Shown: positions 18,265 through 23,296 of the stretch, piece by piece
Position numbering within the stretch: the stretch's first letter is position 1
Layout: every line of letters starts with the position of its first letter
NCBI GenBank assembly: GCA_003427395.1
Contig: BFEA01000264.1
Coordinates: 235,904-259,199 of the forward strand
Direction of reading: 5' to 3'
Length of the DNA: 23,296 nt
Source: Chara braunii
Taxonomy: Eukaryota > Streptophyta > Charophyceae > Charales > Characeae
Notes under the pieces: model-generated
Told to the model about the DNA's origin: nothing
Databases searched by the model: none
Seen by the model: only the letters and a program-made list of their open reading frames with translations
Program-made: the position numbers and the translations under genes

Positions 18265-18759
18265 TTTTACCAGACGTCCGGGACCCCCCTGACAGTCCGG
18301 GATGTCCGACCGGACGTCTGGTCGGACGTCGGATCGGACAGGGGTTGTTCGACCTAGCGCAAAAAAAAAAATTTAAAAAAATAAAATAAAATAAAATAAA
18401 AAATCATGTGGCTTCTACCTTGCATAAGGTGTATGCCACCAAACTTTTGGCTAATTTGAGCCAGTACAAAAAAAGATAAAAATCTTCAAAGTTTCTAATC
18501 CCCACCTATACCCCTCCTATCCCCACCAAAACCCCTCGTAAGCCCCCCTCCCACCCCAAAAAGCACCCTATCACCAAATGCTCCGAAAATTCTGAATTTT
18601 TTTATGGGGGGTCTCTATGGCATGCGCAACACTGTCATTTTTTTTCTTTTTTCTTTTTTTTTAATGCCAAAAAGTGGTTGTTCGGGATCTCGGACAACCC
18701 CTCTACCGGACGGTTGGGGGACACGTCCGACCAAGACGTTCGGCCATCGGACGATTGGT
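18265..18759. mobile_element. 495-bp inverted-repeat DNA element inserted in the LTR
   Basis: AACCTAGGTTG at 18254-18264 recurs at 18760-18770 and brackets the insert like an 11-bp target-site duplication. Next to it lie TACCAGACGTCCG (18268-18280) and CGGACGATTGGTA (18748-18760), an imperfect terminal inverted repeat. At the left end CCAGACGTCCGG (18270-18281) is exactly inverted at 18310-18321, and AGGGGTTGT near 18338 is mirrored near 18690. No ORF, but an AAAAT-rich run at 18361-18403. This is a non-autonomous DNA transposon. The duplication length would suit Mutator-like elements, but that is a guess. Confidence 0.7.
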
Positions 18760-19022
18760 AACCTAGGTTGAAACATTGATTGGGCTAGTCATCGGTATTC
18801 TAGCTTTTGCTTCGCTATCTCGTACTATGTGATAAAGGTCAGTCCCGGTNAGGTCANGNTTTGTATCTAAGTCTTCCCTGCGCTATTCAGGACNANTTGN
18901 TATGTATCGGAATGCACATTGCTTGTTGAGATCTACTTGCACTGCATTGTTCATTCAGTCCTTTTTATCACATTGCGGATCCTCGGTTTCTATGTGCATC
19001 GCCCAACTGGGCATGTAACANN

Positions 19023-19034
19023 TNGTATNGGAAC
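19023..19034 (+). promoter_or_regulatory. Partly masked primer-binding site, element C
   Basis: TnGTATnGGAAC, with unread bases at 19024 and 19029, fits TGGTATCGGA, the same type as the site at 3998. It starts two bases after a CA end, as expected between an LTR and the internal region. Two further Ns are at 19021-19022. Confidence 0.65.
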
Positions 19035-19800
19035 ACCGCACGTGAATCAGGACAACCTGATCTGACACGTGTGCGGGGACTAGATAGCTGATTAGTCTTT
19101 ATTGATTGATTAGAGCACACTAGTTAGACCCCAAAATCACGATTTTGACCTTACTGCCGAAAATCTTTTTTTTTTTTGTTCTTTCTTTGGATTTTGTTTT
19201 CTCGCTATTTCGGTTGTGGAAAATCGTAATAGCGCAACATCTGAAATTCCCATTTTCGTTTTTCCTCTGAAAATTCAAAATTTCGTTGTTGAAAATCCGA
19301 AATATTCTTCTTTTCGAAAAATTCCGATTTCCTGTTGCATTTCCCGTTATTTGAAAATTCGAAATATCTTCTTTTTTGAAATTCGTTTTTAAGCAAACGG
19401 TACGGGAAATCCCTCATGAAGGTATTGTTTCCCAAACTGCGAATACTCTCATCTGAGTAAATCCGAATACTTGTCATTTCTTTTCGGATTTTTTTTTTCG
19501 CAGTTCTAGGATTCTGTTAGTCAGTTCTGTAAATCATTTGCAGTCTGAAGTCGAAATTTTTTTCTCTCTCATTGATCATTTCGCACTTCAAAGGAGGTTG
19601 GGAGACCTACTGAACATGGAAAAGTCGGGATTTTTATTTTCTCGATTTTGTTTTTTTGCAAAGTTTAAACTTTTCTTTGATTTGTGGCTCCTTATCTGGA
19701 CGATTCTTCCCACCCACCCTCCCCACCTATGTTGTTGCCACCTCTCGCCCTACCTTCTCTACCAGGCTCCGGGTACCCCCTGTGGCGGCATTGGTAAGTT
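19035..19800 (+). other. AT-rich leader of element C, no gene
   Basis: Upstream untranslated leader before gag. Two related blocks (GAAAATCCGAAATATTCTTC at 19291 and a similar GAAAATTCGAAATATCTTC at 19363) repeat about 72 bp apart. A GGTAAGT donor-like string lies near 19794. Minus-strand and plus-strand frames here look non-coding. Confidence 0.5.
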
Positions 19801-19920
19801 GCCACGTCAGCAGGCCACGCTAGCAGACTACGTCAGCAGGCCACGTCAACAGGACACGTCAGCAGGCCACGTCAGCCGTCTACAATGCCACGTTAGCAGC
19901 AGGGAATACCACGTCAGCAG
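19801..19920. repeat. Eight 13-bp repeats, GCCACGTCAGCAG type
   Basis: Six copies run without gaps (19801, 19814, 19827, 19840, 19853, 19866). Two more follow at 19887 and 19908, each after an 8-base spacer. Most keep ACGTCA, the core bound by plant bZIP/TGA factors. They lie 75 bp before gag, inside the element's leader. Confidence 0.93.
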
Positions 19921-19994
19921 GCCTCCAACGGGGTCTATGCTGTTGCGTTCACAAACAGTCGTCATGGACTAGAGGTCCGGAGAAGCAGACGAGG

Positions 19995-21452
19995 ATGCTG
20001 GCTTGGAGTACCGAAACAAAGAAACGAGCAGATGACGCAGCAGCTGCAGCGAAGAAGAAGACAGAGGACTCCGAACAGGCACGTCTGCTGGCACTTGAAC
20101 AACAGCGCCAGCATGACGAGGCAGCAGCAAGGGCTACCAATGAAGAAAGAACTCAACGTCGTGAGAAGATATTTAGCGAAGAGCAGACTTTGCTCACAAT
20201 GGCAGCGGAATGGCGGACCGAGGCAGAGAATGGCAAGTTGGAGGATAGCGAAAACAAGATCGCTCTCCTCCTCTCCCATCTCACGGACCTTCTGGCGACA
20301 TGCATTACGCAGCAGGAGGATATCCACAGCCTCGACGACTCGCCGACTCAAGTCCAAGATCGCCTCCGACAGCTGGAACAGCGACCTGTCGCCGCCCCCG
20401 ATGCAAGCTCTTCCAAGACCTCCGATCACCTTGCATCATTGGAGATGGACGTCGGCTCCCTGAAGGACGACGTGCAGTTATAGCAGACCGCAACGCAACA
20501 GTTGGAACAACGGATCTGTACTACCGCCAACTACTCAAGTTCAAAACCGCGCGAGTCAGCTCCAAAGTTTGACGGGCAGGAGATCTTCTGTGACTCGATG
20601 AAGACAAATCCGATTCCATGGTTCCGCAAGTTCGAGCTCACGCTGCAGCTACAGAATGTCAAAGAACACAAGCACCACGCATACTTATACTCTCGCTCAA
20701 GGGGCGCGTGCCAGGCTTGGTTGGACAATCTCTTGTCCGAGTACGGAGTGGTAACTGCCGACTTGCACACCAAGATCAACTAGGATGATCTGAAGGCAGC
20801 GTGGCACAAGCGGTTCCAAGTCAAGACGCCCGAGATCAAGGCTATGGACAAGCTCATGGTCTTCGAGCAAGGGACGCTGCCGAGTACCGACTAGATCATC
20901 GAGTACCAATGCTTGACGTCAATCCCAGACATCCAGATGGGCTTCAAGGCCATCTGCCACTATTTCATCTCAAGGTCCTGTCTGACATTAAGCAATGCCC
21001 TGACTCACATCGAGGACACCTTGACGACAACGGCGGAACTCTTTGATAAGGCCGCACATATTATCATCACGAACATGGAAGCTAAGAATCTGCGTTCGTC
21101 TCCGCCAGGCCCGACCAGAGACCAGCATTGGCCAAGAGTGGTCGTGGTCGCGGCGGCAACGTCGTCTGACCAAACTTGTAGCGAGGCCATGTCTGCCAAT
21201 GAAGGAGACAGACTCGCAGCCGCCCGGGAAGGTGGCCGCCCCGGCAAAGGCTGAAGACGCAGCAAGACGAAGAGAGACACCGCATCTAGCCCCGGACCCG
21301 GCGCAACAGCTCAAGCCTCATGGTCCCAATACGACATCTCCGAGCAAGCATTCAAAGCGCGCATGAGATTCCACTACTGCCTATGGTGCAACAATGATCT
21401 CCATGAGACACTGGCCTGCCCATTGAAAGGCAAGGGCGAACAGGGAAACTGA
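19995..21452 (+). pseudogene. gag: gag of element C with intact zinc knuckle
   Basis: One frame runs from ATG 19995 to TGA 21450-21452, about 485 codons, but is stopped at 20481 (TAG), 20781 (TAG), 20892 (TAG) and 21252 (TGA). The N-terminal third is a charged, Ala/Glu/Gln-rich coiled coil. The middle carries a Retrotrans_gag-type capsid region (PWFRKFELTL, then ACQAWLDNLL and LKAAWHKRF). Near 21378 a complete CX2CX4HX4C zinc knuckle remains (C-L-W-C-N-N-D-L-H-E-T-L-A-C). Two stops sit where Trp is expected, so TGG to TAG changes are likely. Gag would form the element's particle and bind its RNA. Confidence 0.88.
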
Positions 21453-21532
21453 GCACCGCCGAGAGTGACTCGACAACACTCTCGACGCCTCCAGAACCGG
21501 TTTCTTCGTGAGTAACCGGCCTTCATTCCGAG

Positions 21533-23015
21533 GTGCATGCGGAACTCGATAGTCCTCCTGTTCTATATTCTTTTGAGGACTATGCTGCCCGACTCGTTCC
21601 TACGCTAGGTACTCAAGCTCAAGGACAAGACGTGTGTGCCGCATCTTCTCCGTCCGGCAGTGGCGACTTATCGTCTTCAAGTGGTTCTTCACGGGATTCG
21701 GCGCGTGAGTTCAACATAAAGGTATTGGACCCGCTCACGTCCGAGGACTTTGCATGGCTTCCTCTCCCGACCACAGTCCGCTTGCTGGGAGTCTGGGACC
21801 GCAATGCGCAGCACTATGCGCTCATCTCCACACGTACTTATCCTTCTATGCACCACCAACTTTGCCGACGGATGACGAAGTCGCAGTGGGGGACATCCTT
21901 GCATATGTTACCAAGGTGGCCCGCGAGTTTCGCACGCAGCGGTACGATGACAACAACGCACCGCTCATGTATGTCCGCATTCAGGTTGGACAAGCATCTT
22001 GCAACGCTTTGTTAGATAGCGGCACGTCTTGCAATTTCATGAGCCAATCCTTTATGCAAAGGGCTGGCCTTGGCGCACAAGTTCGGAGGAAGACAAACCC
22101 GACGGCGATCAAGTTGGTGGATGGAAAGATGCAGCAACTTCTCGATCGTTACATTGAGGCCGGAACGGTTTATTTCGCACCTCATGCATGCGAACCGGTG
22201 ACGTTCGATATTCTCGACACGGACTTCGACATCATTCTGGAAATGCCTTGGCTTGCAAGTGCGGATCACACGGTTAACTTCCACCGACGGACTCTTAGTG
22301 TTCGCGACGTCTTCGGCGCGGAAGTGGCGTGTACTATTCCTCTACTGCACCCTTCGATTCGGTGCCAAGAGGAGACGGCCAAATCATTCTGGGCGACTTG
22401 TGCTTACAAGCAGCCCGAGGAAATCGGCGTATGTTTCCGACGGACCGTCGTGGTAGCCGACTCTTCACCCACGGACTTGTCTTCGGACCCCCGGGTGGTG
22501 CGGTTGCTGGACGAGTTCGCCAACATCTTCGAGTCACCTACCGGTGTGGTGCCGTCCCGGCCGATCTCTCACGAGATCATTCTTGAGGCTGGTGCCGTGC
22601 CACCGAAAGTTTGCATTTATCGGATGAGCGAGGAGGAACTTGAGGCCCTCCGCGCACAACTCGACGACTTGTTGGCCAAGGGCTGGATCCGCCCTAGTAG
22701 CTCCCCATATGGAGCACCGGTTCTCTTCGTCCAGAAGAAGAACAAGGATCTATGATTGTGTATCGACTCCCGCAAGCTCAACGCGCAAACCGTCAAGAAT
22801 GCAAGGCCTCTTCCTCGCATCGACGATCTTCTTGAGCGATTGGGCGGCGCAAGGTATTTTTTTAAGTTGGATTTGAAATCAGGATATCATGAAATCTCGA
22901 TCTGGCCGAATGATCGCTACAAATCCGCGTTCAAGACGCGGTACGGGCATTTTGAGTGGGTCGTCATGCTTTTGGCCTCACCAACGCCCCGACGACCTTT
23001 CAAGCGGCAATGACC
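21533..23015 (+). pseudogene. pol: pol of element C: protease and truncated reverse transcriptase
   Basis: The first part reads in one frame from about 21533 and shifts frame near 21820-21850. The protease follows, with ALLDSGTS (catalytic Asp 22015-22017) and later the FDIILEMPWL block. The RT N-terminus (GWIRPSSSPYGAPVLF, then CIDSRKLN) is broken by a TGA at 22753-22755, where Arg is usual, consistent with CGA to TGA. The FKLDLKSGYH block is present. A missing base near 22969 shifts the frame within the PFGL-NAP motif. Homology ends at about 23015, before the YxDD motif, so the rest of RT, RNase H and integrase are missing. Confidence 0.85.
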
Positions 23016-23296
23016 TATGAATCCCCCTCGGCGGCGGAGAACCGCGTCCAGGTCCGCGGACGCGGACTAGGCCGCAAGCCCGCGGACGCGTCCGCACGGA
23101 CGCGCGGCTTTGAAGCCACGTGGCGGCCGCAGGGGAGCGACTTTCGAAATTCGGGAGATGCCACGTGGCAGCGCATCCCCGGCCCCACCTCCCCACACAA
23201 AAAAAAAATGAAAAAGATCAACTTTTGGTTGGGGGGGTATGGGCGAAATCGAACGAAATTGAAAAAAAAAAAATGCGTTTTTTTTTTTTTTTTTTT
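23016..23296. repeat. GC-rich palindromic segment interrupting pol C
   Basis: After the RT homology stops, the sequence becomes CpG-rich. GTCCGCGGAC (23052-23061) and GCGGACGCGTCCGC (23082-23095) are perfect palindromes. GCCACGTGGC, also a palindrome holding the CACGTG G-box, occurs at 23115-23124 and 23160-23169. A- and T-runs fill the last 90 bases to the window end. It may be the left part of another insertion or LTR. No gene. Confidence 0.6.

Larger units (their letters stand above)
17066..19020 (+). mobile_element. Probable 5' LTR of gypsy element C
   Basis: The right edge is well supported: ...GTAACA ends at 19020, two bases before a primer-binding site. The left edge is inferred from TGTTG at 17066, which mirrors the AACA end as LTR ends do (TGTT...AACA). 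Inside, in order, are a tandem hairpin array, a duplicated 45-bp block, a TATA box, a transcribed-looking region with two AG microsatellites (about 17785 and 17906), and an inserted 495-bp element. Without that insertion the LTR would be about 1.46 kb. No 3' partner is in the window. Confidence 0.6.

Noticed and set aside
19538-19972. ORF of 144 codons before gag C
   Set aside because: It crosses the 13-bp repeat array and an AT-rich leader. The peptide is repeat-derived and no domain is seen.
4338-22755. Alternative genetic code with reassigned stops
   Set aside because: TGA, TAG and TAA fall at Trp, Arg and Tyr positions without a consistent rule, together with frameshifts. Pseudogene decay explains this better.

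Overview
This window looks like eukaryotic nuclear DNA made almost entirely of decayed mobile elements. I see no intact host protein gene, bacterial-style operon or CRISPR array. The organism is most likely a charophyte green alga such as Chara braunii. That rests on plant-type Ty3/gypsy elements, a primer-binding site matching plant tRNA-Asp, another resembling the initiator-Met type, and my recollection (not a search) that gag/pol proteins like the one at 19995-23012 are common in Chara. Scattered single Ns suggest a draft assembly through repeats.

Layout. 1-1720 is gene-free repeat DNA with a snap-back repeat, a nested foldback near 739-886 and a degenerate tandem block. 1725-1998 (minus) resembles a heavily mutated piece of 25S/28S rRNA. 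It abuts a 216-bp dispersed repeat (2009-2224, minus) whose ~95% identical sister lies at 14876-15092 on the other strand. 2225-3997 is mostly unexplained and includes one doubtful open frame.

3998-8407 is a broken Ty3/gypsy element: primer-binding site, gag, aspartyl protease, reverse transcriptase and RNase H, with six in-frame stops, three frameshifts and no integrase. At about 8408 it gives way to a second element marked by a 19-nt match to the tRNA-Asp primer site (8877-8895). This one has a 1.2-kb leader, an unrecognised ORF (10117-10827) and a gag-like gene with an Arg/Gly-rich tail (11070-11959), but no pol, which suggests a non-autonomous element.

11960-15400 is gene-poor and holds hairpin repeats, a perfect 20-bp palindrome, the second dispersed-repeat copy, a poly(A) run and a U6 snRNA-like fragment. 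15592-16756 is AT-rich, with a 71-bp duplication and an inverted-repeat-bounded segment.

17066-19020 is a probable long LTR. It carries seven tandem hairpin-forming 46-47-bp repeats, a duplicated 45-bp block with heat-shock-element-like GAAnnTTC pairs, a TATA box and a 495-bp inserted DNA element. A partly N-masked primer site (19023-19034), a leader with eight 13-bp repeats, then gag (19995-21452) and pol (to about 23015) follow. Pol stops inside reverse transcriptase at a GC-rich palindromic segment running to the window end.

The three retroelements do not form a pathway. They appear to be successive, partly nested insertions, now inactive.
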